Source: Druceiella hillmani (Eukaryota; Arthropoda; Insecta; Lepidoptera; Hepialidae). Taken from it: a stretch of 64,000 nt of DNA. The position numbers and the translations under genes were made by a program. A model generated the notes under the pieces. The model was not told the origin of the DNA, searched no databases, and was given only the letters and a program-made list of their open reading frames with translations. Below are positions 13,462 through 25,763 of this stretch, one piece after another. The first letter of the stretch is position 1. Each line of letters starts with the position of its first letter. The stretch spans positions 13,296,001 through 13,360,000 of the forward strand of contig JAYKKI010000066.1 in NCBI GenBank assembly GCA_039881145.1. Direction: 5' to 3'.

Positions 13462-14269
13462 TGAAATCTCTGCAGTTTTTTATTATTCAAAATTTTATAC
13501 AGAATTCATTCATCACTGCCAAGTTGATGAATGAAGTGGCCAGCAGGCACTTAGAGTTATATTGAAAATTTGCATACCACAGTAATTAGAACTATTGCAT
13601 TAAAATTATATTATACAAGTTTTTTTCTTTTCAACAGCTCCAGTTTGAATATCCGACTATATAGTGCTAAGAAAAATATATTTCTTGCTTTCATCCCTTC
13701 TTTCAGAGGGATATAATTTGGTTACCTTGACTATCTTTCTCAACGAATATTATTTATTGTACAAACAGCATTGGTAACCTTCGTTTAACTAGAGGGTATG
13801 ATATAGTCACTAAGACTTATTATTTAGAAGCACATTATAGGAAAAATATTTACATTAAAACTTGAGATCATCCTGTTGATAGTAAATAAGCAATATCAAA
13901 AAAGAAGTTACGACTAGGTTTATGAATAAATGTATGTGAAACGACCGTAAAAATAACTTATACAATCGCTGTGGCATCTATCCATCTGTTACAAAATAAA
14001 GCTCCAGAACTGAACGTCTAAGAGTGGGCATTCGAGTAAAGATATAGATGGGAAGGGACCAACGCTGTAATATTTTTCAGATTCCTGCTCCATGTTTTTC
14101 TTCCCAAGTACAAACAATTTTAGACCTAAATAGGTATTGTTGTAAGCATTATTGTACTCTTGTTGTTGTTTTTTGTAAGTGTGATCAAGCCCTTTGGACT
14201 ATTATCAGTTTTGTTGGTCAAGAAATTTAGAGTTTAAAATACAGAAACCAATGCCATTCCTACCTAATT

Positions 14270-16060
14270 GATCTCTTCTGAGCCTGTCGACTAATTTCAT
14301 ATTATCCAGTAATTCAGTAACCAGATGGTTTGAATGGATAGTTCATTCCTAATTTGAGGTGTTCTGCAATCTTTTACTATATATGTCAACCTTCTCTAGA
14401 ACGGTGGTAGTATGGAGGTATTCGTGAATTTCACAATTTGACCTTGTGTAAACTAGATATTGCATACCCTTGTTTTATCTGGATCATACTCTGATTCTGA
14501 TAGGATGCTAGGATTGGGAACGAGTACGGAAGATTTTTTGTTTGACTTTACAGAGTATGCCTTTATGCTAGATGTGGTCAAAAGCTTGTTAGACATCTAG
14601 AAAAGTTGCAGACATATTCCATTTTCTCATAGTCCTGATGAATAGTGTAGCATATGCGATGAGCCTACTCAATTGTCGAGTTAGACTTTCTGATGCCAAA
14701 TTGAAGTGTTGGGATGAAGTCACATTTATACATAAAGACTATTAACCTACTCAAAAAGATCTTTTCCCAAAGTTTTGACAACACAGGCGTATGTTGATGT
14801 AATGATGCTTTATTTGCATGTTTGCCAGGCTTATGCATTAAGATTATCTGAGAGATTTGCTGTATAGCATAAAAGGGATCTGTGCCTTTCTGAATACTGC
14901 ACTGAACAGGCAAGCTAGAAAAGTTAGGGCCTTTCTTGATAATTCTGTTATGACTTTTTACAAGTCAAATTCAGCAAATACGTCTTATATTGAGAAGTTG
15001 AAAATATCAGTTTTGAGACTTATTTAGTTCTGATGAGTTGTTCCAGCAAGCCACTTGGATTAAATTGGAAACATATTTGCATACTCCCCCAACATCATCC
15101 TGAATCTTTAAGGGAGGTTTTTAGTATAATTAACTTTTGATATAAATCCTGAAGCCATCCCAGTCAGTTCTATGGATGTATGGAGGCTTGGAGTTCTCTC
15201 GGGTGATAACTTAATTTCTGACACTAAGGATCACAGTAATGGCAGTAGCGTATCAACTACTCGTTCTACTAATAGTAAAGAAATCCTGGAGGCCAGACAG
15301 TTTGTTTGAATCGGAAGACCAGTAGTTCGATTTACCATTGGACCAAGATTGTAAGTGGTAAATTTCCACAGAACCTTTCAGTTCTCAACCTCTAGTAATA
15401 GTGCATCATGAGCCCCAGGAGGTGTGCCTGACATTATAATCAAACTGAGCAATAAATCAGAGAAAATGTGTCTGGAAGCACTCAGAGAAAATATTTTGAG
15501 TTATTTTAATGTTTTGGGGATGACCGAGGTGCGATGATCGAGGTGGCTTACAAGTATGCAGTTGAGTATGCTTCTAAAGGTGAATTTTTCAGATTGCATT
15601 TAACAATGCATGATGTTCCTGCATGGGCACTGCCATTTAGAGTGAGGAGTAGTTTAGATCTTGACATGGAAGCAAATTGTTGCCATAAAATGAGATTTGT
15701 ATATAAGAACAATGTCTAACCTATTTTTTTTAAAGGATGTCAAATTCGATGTGAAATTCTAATGTATTGGGTAATTGTTGGTTTATGTTCAACATTATGA
15801 TGCAAGGCATGTTTTTCATCCATTTGGGGATAACTGTCATCAATAGGCTTAATATAACATTCCTATTTGCTGAAAAAGTAAATCTATCTTTTCAGATTGT
15901 TTGGTCAGGATATTCTCCATTGAGGTCTGTCGAGGTAAAGGAGCTGAGTTATATGCTTGTTCGATGCTGGTGTGAACAGAAGGCATGTCTGCTTAGGTTC
16001 TGTTATTTCTTTTATTATCTGGAGATTGCATAGATGATGTTCAACTCCGTGTTCAATTCA
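14270..16060 (-). pseudogene. Jockey-clade retrotransposon ORF2 relic A (endonuclease and start of reverse transcriptase)
   Basis: Read on the minus strand from about 16,050 downward. Degraded endonuclease appears first: 'DIVLI..SHF' near 15725 and a stretch near 15,650-15,570 matching the usual glycine-rich GGTAI segment. Then comes the endonuclease-RT linker ('RTDWDGFR', near 15165), and RT motifs near 14840-14560: 'IILMHKPGK', 'VLSKLWEKIFL', 'LQFGIRKSNSTIE' and 'SATFLDV-QAFD', the last with a stop inside. Stops and shifts are frequent throughout. It lies about 1 kb from relic B in the same orientation, but the two overlap in domain content and are therefore separate insertions. Confidence 0.75.
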
Positions 16061-16650
16061 AGTCTTCTATTACTCATATTAGAAGACATCTTAATTGAAG
16101 AACTTCATCTGTTAGTTTACCTAACCAGAATCTCTTTATTGATCTAACAGATTTTATAATTAGCAAGATGGTCACATAAACTTAAAGAAAAAAAATTTAG
16201 CAGAAGTTTTTCAGTTTTTTAGGTAGTCTGATGTTTTATGCTCATTTCCATTCTTAACACATCTTTATGGCCTGATGTAATTATTTATTGAGTGTCTACA
16301 TAGCTGGCTCTTTTGACATTGAACGATAGTTCTGAGGGTGACATTGATTCTGAATTAGGTGATTTTTCCTTTATTTGGTGGTGCCTGTATTCATTTGCTG
16401 AGGGTCCTGTCATTGAAGTTCAATAGAAAGAAAAGAATAAGCTCTTGGTCTAGATTCCAATAAGGCTTTGTGGAATACTTGGTGATTGTTATTGTTTGTT
16501 GTTGTTGTTTCTTAGCCTGAAGGTGATATTGGTGATGTTGTCTAAGTGTAATTTTCGCTCAATTTGATTCCCATGAGCGGAGTAAATAAACAGTCGCCGG
16601 CGGGGTGACAACCAGCCCTGTGTGAAGGTTGTATACACTCAAAGAATGTC
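16060..16650. other. Unassigned DNA, possibly more jockey sequence
   Basis: On the minus strand 16,200-16,420 has open segments that could be upstream jockey sequence, but no diagnostic motif is visible. A small hairpin (tcttcta/tagaaga) lies near 16,063-16,085. Confidence 0.25.
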
Positions 16651-16651
16651 T

Positions 16652-17044
16652 AGTTTCCCATTATTATTTACTACCTACATGCAGCAGGATTTTTACGCTG
16701 CTAAATCACGTTACTTAACCATCACCGATACTCGGCGTTGTTGCTCATTTAGCACGACTCGGACACATGTAGGGTAGACCTAGGAAAAGTAAAGACTACG
16801 AATGCGAGCAACGTACCCTACATTGCTCGCATCCATAGTATTTAGCCCGATAATGTGTAAATGTAAATGAAGGTAAATGTTAATTTAAAACTAAAGAAAT
16901 AATTTTAATAAAAAGTAAATTAAAAAAAAAGTAATTATAGTGAGCCTTGTCAGACTGATACAAAACATTTACATGACTATTTAATATTTACAGAGTTGTG
17001 TTTTTTTGGAAATCTCCAGAATATTTAACTCTCATTTGGTCGTG
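16652..17044 (-). repeat. Hairpin-bearing interspersed repeat, copy 1
   Basis: The reverse complement of this stretch matches 20,468-21,171 over both ends; the copies differ because about 340 bases in the middle of copy 2 are missing here. It contains a perfect 10 bp hairpin (16,802-16,811 with 16,823-16,832, built on atgcgagcaa). It is fused to jockey relic B at about 17,045, so it appears to have inserted into, or been joined to, that element. The family is not recognised. Confidence 0.75.
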
Positions 17045-18260
17045 CACTGTCAGGTTATTTGTTTTCCCGGGTTTATTTGTCATTATTACTTGCGATACCC
17101 TCCATAGATCTGAAAAATATCCATTTCTCCGAACGATGTTAAACAACATCGTTGGATACACCATCATTTTGCGAGGTGACTCTTGAAGTACCTTTTTATC
17201 GATAAGGTCATATTCTGGACCTTTGTTGTTGTGCATATTCATAATGTTCGTGTATATCTCACTAGGTGTCACTAATTTTAGAGGTAAGTCCAGTTGAAGG
17301 TCTTAGTTGAGTGTCAGGTCAATGTCTGATTCATTTGCATTTGTTCTTGGATCATGTGGTGCAAATACTTTGCTTAGGTGTTTAGCAAATGCTTCCGCTT
17401 TGCCCTGACCAGTTTTAATCCAACATCCTTCAGCAGTTCTAAGACGTGGTTTTTGGTGTCGATCAAAGTTTTTACAGGCTTTCCACAGGGAGTAATTAGT
17501 TACTTTAGTGGGTAATAAGCCTTCTAGGTAAGTGGCAACTGTGGTATCATTCGCCTCAGATATGAGGGATTTCAGTTGACAAATGGTTTTATTCAGAGCC
17601 GTTTTGTCACTAGGGTGTCTGCTGATATGCCATATTCTACATAACCTCCTTTTTTTCAGTATATCCTGTCTTATAGTTTCCGAGTATATTTTGCTCTCAG
17701 TTGGATGACATGAATTTTCTGGTGTAGATAAAAAATAGATAAAAAATAGATTGAATCACCAAAGTTATTGATCGCACAGCTTCATCAAGGAGGAGAGTAT
17801 TACTGGAACATTATTAGTGTTTGAGTCTAGGCATGTTCGTATGTGATGGGAAAGTCTGGAAAGACCCTTGGTTATGAAGAAGTTTATGACTTCAGGCATT
17901 CGATTAGGATCAGTAGAGCAGTTCGTTGGTTCCCTTGTAGAGGTTGTGATAGATTGTTTTTCTCTACACTTTTCTTGAGCTCTCTTCCTCTTGCATTAGT
18001 AAGTCTAGAGGCCTAGTGGACATGCTTGGCATTCCAATCGCCTCTGGCAATAAAGCACGGTTCAAATATGCTAAACAGTTCGTCATACTGATTTCGTCAT
18101 ACTGCTTTTAAGGTATATTTTGGAGGGCGTGAGTTACGCGATTTTCTACTGGGAGAGTTGCTGCTTGTATGTGGGTTTTTGTGAATTGTGGCTGTTCATG
18201 GTGTTTAATAGTAAATTTTACTACCACAGCTACTCTAGCATGTGCGGTACCGTCAGGATG
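17045..18260 (-). pseudogene. Jockey-clade retrotransposon ORF2 relic B (endonuclease to N-terminal reverse transcriptase)
   Basis: Minus-strand reading from 18,260. Endonuclease pieces come first: 'VVVKFTIKHHEQPQF', a D/N-A-K-H-V-H motif near 18,030 typical of the endonuclease catalytic core, and 'MPEVINFFITKG' near 17,900. Then the linker ('NYSLWKACKNFD') and the start of RT ('NKGPEYDLIDKKVL', 'LWRVSQVIMTNKPGK') at 17,220-17,060. Several frameshifts are present. The protein stops abruptly at the border with the hairpin-bearing repeat, before the fingers/palm motifs, so the RT active site is absent. The layout matches the element at 38.7-40.9 kb. Confidence 0.8.
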
Positions 18261-18269
18261 GTTGGTAGC

Positions 18270-19310
18270 TTAAATATTGTAATTACGTATTAATGTAATT
18301 ATGTAAAATTTCAATATAATGTATATATTTAGTATAAAATACGAATAAATTTTTGCGAATATTAAATTTGTTTAGGTAAATTCTTCATTATACAGAATAA
18401 TCTTCATTTCTACTTTCATTTGTCACTATATTTTATACGTTTTCATGCAAAAATAATATTTTAATAACAACAATAAACATATTGATAAATAAATACTAGT
18501 GTTGTGCACTAAACTTGTTATCGACACATCGAAGTTTAATGTAGGAGTTGTTAAAGATTTTGATTCCATTAAAAAGTTTCATTTATGTTTGCAACACTTC
18601 AATACAAACATTAGAATAAATAATTTATTACTATTTAAAGCTGTCAAATTAGAGTAAATTTTCAAATTGCAATAGTACAATTACATACATTATAGTGAGA
18701 CTAGCAAAACTTAGTATCGATGGGGTTCAGTCTGAAGAGACAGAAAGCTCTAAATTTTCCTTTAGAAGATTATACAAGTCTGCAGATTTCTCACAATTTG
18801 CTTAAGAGAAAATAAAATCACCTTTCAGTTCTTGGTAGGTTTTTGAAATTGTTAAGTGGATGAAAGGATTATTTACTTTATTTTTGAGTTAATTTTTTGT
18901 GACGTTTGAAATGTGCAAATTAATAAACTTACAATCAGAATCAAAAAGTTGTATCTGGGCCAATGCTAATATTGTTTTTTGAATTTCCACAATTATATTC
19001 CCAGAAACAATGTATATGGAAATAATAGGAATACAGCAATGAACAGCTTACACAAATTCGATAAACCGTTTAACCGATTCATCAATCTGTTAATAAACAT
19101 TATGAAATCATAAGAAACAAGTCACTATGTTTATGAAATAAGTCAATCAAAACAATAATAAATTACTCCATTTTTAACACTAGAAATAATGATACGATGT
19201 ACTTACAACATGTTTCAATATAGGAGCAATTGAATTTAAAATTCCTGTAATTGTGATCGGGAATATATGAAATAAAATGCATTAACTAAGAAAAATCCAA
19301 TATTCACATT
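18270..19310. other. AT-rich DNA, no gene recognised
   Basis: No motif, exon border pair or long repeat seen. Confidence 0.45.
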
Positions 19311-19319
19311 TAAAAAAAA

Positions 19320-19544
19320 ACATCAGTTAGGAGAGGCTATACGATACCTGAATATGGAAGGTATGATTCAAGTAGAGACACAAATCAATCATTCTCGTAT
19401 AAAAATTTGTCAAAATCAACTGAATGTATTTCTTCTTTAAATTCCCTCGGCAATATTGGCGATAAGGTTTGTCTGAATTCAACCACCACTGCTACTCTCA
19501 CGTTGATGAAGAACTCGAGTCAACTGCTTATTAACAAATTCCAG

Positions 19545-19552
<8 letters not shown>
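19320..19552 (+). other. Ser/Thr/Asn-rich open stretch, possible exon
   Basis: One frame stays open for about 77 codons from just after a possible acceptor (catcag) to the (AT)n tract. It encodes a balanced, S/T/N-rich peptide ('RRGYTIPEYGRYDSSRDTNQ' near its start) that does not look like AT-composition noise. The acceptor lacks a pyrimidine tract and no donor is visible because the microsatellite follows. No family recognised. Confidence 0.22.
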
Positions 19553-19621
<69 letters not shown>

Positions 19622-19645
19622 ATGAATAATAATAATAATAATAAT
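19549..19645. repeat. (AT)n then (AAT)n microsatellite
   Basis: About 70 bases of AT followed by a short aat run. Confidence 0.95.
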
Positions 19646-19649
19646 ATAG

Positions 19650-20460
19650 ATAATTTACAAATCTGTTAATATTATGAGAATCAATTCAAATATCCCCCAA
19701 AATTTTCATAGCTACAGTCGTAGTAAGATATTGCACCGTCTATTAATAAACAAGCCCCAAAGGTAATAAAGCTGTATATTTTTGTTTTCAATAAAATAGA
19801 TTTTGTTTGAGTTTGAAAATCTTGGTCAATTCCATTGAAATAATTCTACGTCTTGAAATGATATCCTTTTTGCCATAAAACATCCGTCATTTGGAAGTGT
19901 ATGGAAAATAAGACCAAAATGTATTCTTGTATGGTCATATGCAGCGTCTTATGGTGATTACATTTCCACAGTCCAAAAATTTAGAATGTTACATAACATA
20001 TGCTATAAATAAAATGGATCTACTCACACAAGGGAAGTTTTTCTAGCCTTTTGCAATTCTGTCTATATACCCAGAACAGATCGAATTGAATAAAAAAAGT
20101 CTAAAGATTCTACCAAAGATTCTTTAGTTACAAACATGTTGTTCACCATGTTTGACTATTTTCAGTAACAAATTAGTTATTGATCGATACGTATATAATA
20201 AGTTAATGCGCACATCGAATGACATGCATTATCATATTAATAATTAATATTCCTCTTACCCAAACCCATTTAGGAATGAGTTTAATGCTTTAATTTATAC
20301 TTTTATACAAATAGTTCGTATTGTGTTTTTAGGTGTACTTTAGTTTACACAGGATACAATTAAAAAAATTAATAAACTGACTGTTATGCAACTTTTGTCC
20401 AACATAACTTATATAGAGCAGCATTCTACTGTAAAAAAAGGTGAGAGTGAGAAACAATAG
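19650..20460. other. AT-rich DNA, no gene recognised
   Basis: Nothing supportable on either strand. Confidence 0.45.
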
Positions 20461-20467
20461 AGCGTAC

Positions 20468-21171
20468 ACAACCAAATGAGAGTTAAATATTCTGGAGATT
20501 TACAAAAAAACACAGCTTTGTAAATATTAAATAGTCATGTAAATGTTTTGTATCAGTCTGACAAGGCTCTCTGTAATTACTTTTCACAGTTTTGTAGTGG
20601 AACAAAGAACCCTCCATTTGACTGTATGTCACCGCTTCATAATCTCTACTGTTTAAGGTTTATGTTTGTCAAACTTTCCAAGTGGATGCTTCAGATTAGG
20701 GTTTCACATGGTATGTAGCAAATAATAAAAAAAATGAAAAATTATATACCTCACCATACATATATACTCAGAGTTAATTTCCCTGTAAAGCAATGAATGG
20801 AGTATTTAAAAACAAGGCTACTTTTACAATTTTTGTATTTAAGGCCCATTTGTCAAATATTAAAATTAAGGCTATATGTCATATATTCTCCCCGTCTCTA
20901 ATTTAATTTTGAATTAAATTTGAAAAATCTGAAAAATTATAGGTACTAGCATTTGAGAAGGACTTTTTGTTAAAATTATTTCTTTAGGTTTAAATTAATA
21001 TTTACCTTCATTTACATTTACACATTATTGGGCTAAATAGCATGGATGCGAGCAATGTAGGGTACGTTGCTCGCATCTGTATTATTTACTTTTTCTAGAT
21101 CGGCGACGGTTAAGTAACCTGACTTAGCAGCATAAACTTACCAAACGGCGACAATCAAGCAACCAAATAAT
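20468..21171 (+). repeat. Hairpin-bearing interspersed repeat, copy 2
   Basis: Longer copy, in the opposite orientation to 16,652-17,044. It contains the 11 bp perfect hairpin (21,045-21,055 with 21,067-21,077) around an 11-base loop. The start ('ccaaatgagagttaaatatt') and the region from about 20,960 to 21,150 align with copy 1. It may be a non-autonomous transposon, or the pair may be the arms of a 4.5 kb foldback structure. Confidence 0.75.
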
Positions 21172-21179
21172 AGTAAATT

Positions 21180-23070
21180 GTTCTGAAAAGGATTTCACAC
21201 AATTTCCGTGAAGAACTTGATCACCAGGTCCGTGCGGCCAGCCTAACCAAAGCACCATCGATGAATGCGGTGCAATGATTACCTTCAAGTAGTTGACCTT
21301 AATATCGCACCTCTACGTAGTCATAAAGCGGCAAGCAGGGAGCTCTGTGATCTTCACTCCTCTTGGCAGTCAATGGCAGAAAATGAGTGAACACTTTCGG
21401 TGCTTATTTATAGACTCAGTTGCACTACACTCCATCTCTTTTATTGTCTGTCTCTGTGCTCTGTCTCAACTTTTATGTGTCTATTTCTATTTTTGGCCAC
21501 ATCATATATGTACAGAGGAGCGTGTTGTGGTAGTATAAATTTATTCAACTTTGTCATTATGAAAGCAACTGGTTAATTTTTTAACCATCAAAGAAGTTAC
21601 AGATTAGAGAAAATACTTGATCTACTATTGAATATTTAATTGAGGAAAAAATCAAGATTTCAAACCTTTATGATGGTCAGCAATGTGCCCGTAGGTTAAT
21701 TTACAGGCCAATTGCTATTATTTATTTTGTGTACAGAAGAAATGAATACACTTCTACAACCAGGAAATCTGAAGCTCATTCAAATGAGCTCCTCCACCCT
21801 GAGCTGAGATTTCCACCTATAATAAACATGGTCATAATTAACCTGAAATGGAAGTTTATTCCCCTTGTCTCTACTTATGACTCAATATGTGAACTGATCA
21901 TGAACATTAAAGTACATTAGAATAAATTAATATATATTGAAGGATGGGAGAAATGATTCAGTGATAGCGATCATTACTATGTTTATATAGTAAGTGTACA
22001 ATTTGCATGAGAATGTTGTGGAAGTGCAAATGAGTAAGTTTTATTAAATATCATACCTATCACCGTATTGAACTTGGCTCCGATGAATACTTTTGAAACA
22101 TTTATCTTTTTAAGTTGAGTGTGGTTACAGCTAATGATATAAAACTATCTGACATTCGTAATATATTTCAAATCGTTGTTTGAAAAAATTAATGTTATTC
22201 TATAGACTTTCAGCTTTAATAAAAAAAAAATTATATTTACATTCATTTTATTATTTCAAAACCAAATAAGCAATACGATTTAAGTTAAATGTTTACGCAA
22301 TTTTATTTGCTTTTTCGCTGAGTAATAGCACAACATACTGTGTTTGTTATATGTATTATATGTACTTATAGTCCATTCTATTTCAAGAGAGAATGTTTAT
22401 AAACAATTGAATATGGTTGGCAGAAATATAATATTCGATCAGCTGATGACAGTTTGTAAAATTCATTGTATTGTATATACCCAGAATATTATAAAACTAT
22501 GTACATAATCAAAACATTAACTTCAGAAAGTTTCACTATAAAAAATGTTATAAATACATGTATTACACCACCATTTTACTGACACGAATTGGGAAATTTT
22601 ATGCTATAAAAATGGACAATTCTCCATTTTTTTAGTTGAATTAGCAGGCATTTCAAACATTTCGTGAAAATAATTAAAATTTCAACGCTTAAAAAGCCTG
22701 GAGTATGTATACTATTCATTAATTTTAAAAAGCATTAGAGTGATATAGCGATTATGTGTCAGTTTACACTGCTATATTTCTAGATTTTATGGCATAATAT
22801 AAACATATACTTATGTTATATTTGGCGTGTAGATAATTAAATAAACATAGTGACATGTTATTAACTTTTCAATAAGTATTTGTACTACAATATTTTCCAG
22901 TGTAGCCTACAAATTATATATGTACTTTGCAATAATCTTTTTATAAAAATTAAGCCTTTACTTTTATTTTGATGTATATTTTCGTAGATTATTCTTAATG
23001 TTCAAATTCAAATAATCATATTTTTTCAATAACATTGGAAAAAGCTTTAATGTTAATATCCGTTATAAGT
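21180..23070. other. Unassigned DNA
   Basis: The stretch 21,200-21,530 is richer in G+C than its surroundings and may extend the repeat before it. The rest is AT-rich with no recognised feature. A small palindrome (gctcatt-aatgagc) is at about 21,776. Confidence 0.4.
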
Positions 23071-23079
23071 TGGCCGCTC

Positions 23080-23670
23080 ATGTAAAGATAAGATGTCCAT
23101 TAAATTTCTGGGTCATTTTTCTTTTCCCCTTGCCTTCTTGTTTCTTCATTTTCTTGCCACAAGGATTGAAAGAATTGTTCAACAGAGTGCAGTTTTCATG
23201 CAGCCAGAATTTACAAAAAATTGCAGCTAATCTTTTATTTTTTCAGTTCATAGTAATTTTCACTGCATCCCACACAATCATATATATTATCTTCGGGACC
23301 AAATGTTTACTGGCTAATTCTATCATTTCTTTTTCCTCAAAACATCAATCCAATTTAATTTTTTGCTTTTTAAAATTGAATTTTTCTTCATAATCTTGTT
23401 CCTTTTACTTTCCTTTTCCTTTTTCTCACTAATGTAATCCAGAGATGTGAATACCTTTGCTACTTGCTTGGACCGTTTCTGAACGTTAGAAAGCAGCACA
23501 ACTTAATAAGTTCTACAAATAGGCATGTGTCAGTCAGGTATTTTGCAGGCATGTCTTTTTGCGGTGTTCTTTTGTGAACATTGTTATTAGATCTTGATGT
23601 TAAAGGCATTGTTGGTGATAGTTCTTCTTGAATCCGTTCAGGTGTAGGATTCTCAAGCATCATTGAAACC
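23080..23670 (-). pseudogene. C-terminal tail of a DDE transposase with PHD-like zinc finger
   Basis: Minus-strand reading from 23,663 gives a polar linker ('TPQKDMPAKYLTD', 'GPSK'), then after frame changes a cysteine/histidine cluster at about 23,280-23,150. A C-x2-C pair ('DCVGCSENYYELKK') is followed by 'FWLHENCT' and 'NPCGKK'. Such small zinc-binding tails occur at the C-terminus of Tigger/piggyBac-type transposases. The catalytic domain is not seen upstream. Short similarity and frameshifts limit the call. Confidence 0.4.
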
Positions 23671-23679
23671 TCTTCAATC

Positions 23680-25700
23680 CCCTGTCATTTCTAAGGTTAT
23701 CAGATATGTAAGCATAATCTGGAAAGTATAATCTGGAAATTAATTTAGCGCCACTTACGAATTTGTTATTTGATTTGAGGTTATGTTATCAACAGGTTGT
23801 TGTATTCAATGAGACAACAGAAAAAACATTATAAGTTTTAAAAATATTAACACTACACCATAAAATGTCAACATACTAAAAAATCTGAGTTAAATTGAAT
23901 CTTTGAAGTTTAAAAATACCGACTTTAATGTCTTTTTAATAAACAAATGTATTCAGTAGCGTACACGTTCGAATGGCAATCACTCACCAATCTTAGTTCA
24001 TGACATCTAGAGCAAAGACAGTAAAATTTTTTCGTTGGTTGTTTCATCGAACAGGCCATATCATAGTGAGTTATTCAATGCTAATACCCAGAAACGCAGT
24101 CTAACTGTATTTAAATATATTAGAGTGCATTCGTAGTGACTCCTTATGACCCATTTTAATACTCTAACAAAAAGAAAATGAATGAAAAGAAATGAGGGAC
24201 ACAGTGCACTAAGCAGAGAATAATATTCGGAAAAGAAAATATAAATCTACGTTTGTGTTTCGTACAAACAGTTTAAAAAATAATATATGTATGTCAATGC
24301 GGATATCTCATTTTCCAATACTGCTCTCTAAATTTTTGGCGTTTCATAAAATTATTTCGTATTATATTAAGTTTATTATATCATTATGTATTTTATAATG
24401 TTAAATTTGTTGTGTGAAATATGTAATATTTTTAAGTGTCAGTGTAATTAAAATGACGAGTGTTCTTCTAAGGACTGTTACCTATAAAGTTTTTCAAGAA
24501 TACATATCACTGTAAAATACAAAGATTGCTGTCATATCACTGTAAAATAAACACAATCAAAATGATCTGGATACGAGAGAAATTATATCTAGCGAAAGAA
24601 AACACTACTTTTAAATTAAACGATGTCAAAATATTTCTACTTAGAGTAAAGATATTTAATAAGCCGTGCAGTATGGTTGAATAAATATTGTTACTATTGA
24701 TATACGATGTATAATAGATAGATTTATGATGAATATATTCTGCGAATATGTTCTGTAATAGATATGGTATGTTCTGTAATACTATTTCTTCATGATATCG
24801 GCAAAAGGCTAGCCTCGCCGGCACTAGCATTACGCACAACCATCTTTGGATATTGGTGTGAAGCCCAGATTCATTGTAATGTAATTATATATGTATGCAG
24901 TGTATTTTTCCTGTGAAATATTATTGTATTTCGTGGATTTTTATATTTTAGTTTCTTTTTACAAAGATATTTTAATGATTACCTAAAAATTAAATATTTA
25001 TTTCTTTTTAATAATTTTCTGTATAATTTAACATTTAATAAAACTACTATTTCTATCGTTTTGGTATTATTTATGTAACAGTAATACTTATAAATTGTTC
25101 AAAACCCTTCATCTTATTTATCTGAATTTTTTTTAAATGTAAAATGTAACCTATATAATTTATGAATGTATACAGTGTATTTACGCACACCACTAAAAAT
25201 ATATCTTTAATTATGAATACTAAATAAATCTACATTAAATTAGTAACGTGAATGTAAGAAAAAGGTTTACAATACCTGAACTGTCAAATCTGTTTGTTTA
25301 TAAACATTCTCTTTTGAAATTGAATGGATTATAGTCACTTCTTCCAAACAACTTCACCGTGGGATAGATCTTTGTGCGAGATAGCCCTAATGTCACTTGA
25401 CACTCTTCATATTTTTTCTTGAATTCATTGCTATTATCTATGCAGTATTAAACAATAAAAAGAAATTATACATATGTTTGAAATTTATTTTAATCCATAT
25501 GTTGCCCACGTAACCCACGTGTTTTGGGTCTAGTAGATTCTCAAACAAAAACAAACTGTAGCTATCTATTTCTGGTGTGCTCAAGTACCCTCTAGACCTA
25601 GGTGCCTTCAAGTTTGTCAGTGACCCGTGGGCTGATAAAAGGAGAGGACAGTTTACGTACTTATCGCAGGTATGTATCGATGTTTGAATTCTTTATGTAG
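23680..25700. other. AT-rich DNA, no gene recognised
   Basis: No supportable feature to about 25,480. From 25,500 the sequence is likely to be the 5' part of the piggyBac relic, with repeated cccacgt motifs at 25,504-25,521. Confidence 0.4.
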
Positions 25701-25763
25701 GCCTGAGAAACCTATATCAGTGGGTACGTAAGATTTTTGACACAATTGTATTTTGTTTGTAGA

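Noticed and set aside
15534..16033. Two plus-strand open frames of 61 and 88 codons
   Set aside because: They lie antisense to the jockey relic A endonuclease, whose motifs are recognisable on the minus strand.
23070..23393. 107-codon hydrophobic plus-strand frame, at first suggestive of a membrane receptor
   Set aside because: The opposite strand carries the zinc-finger tail of a transposase; hydrophobicity reflects A-rich antisense codons.
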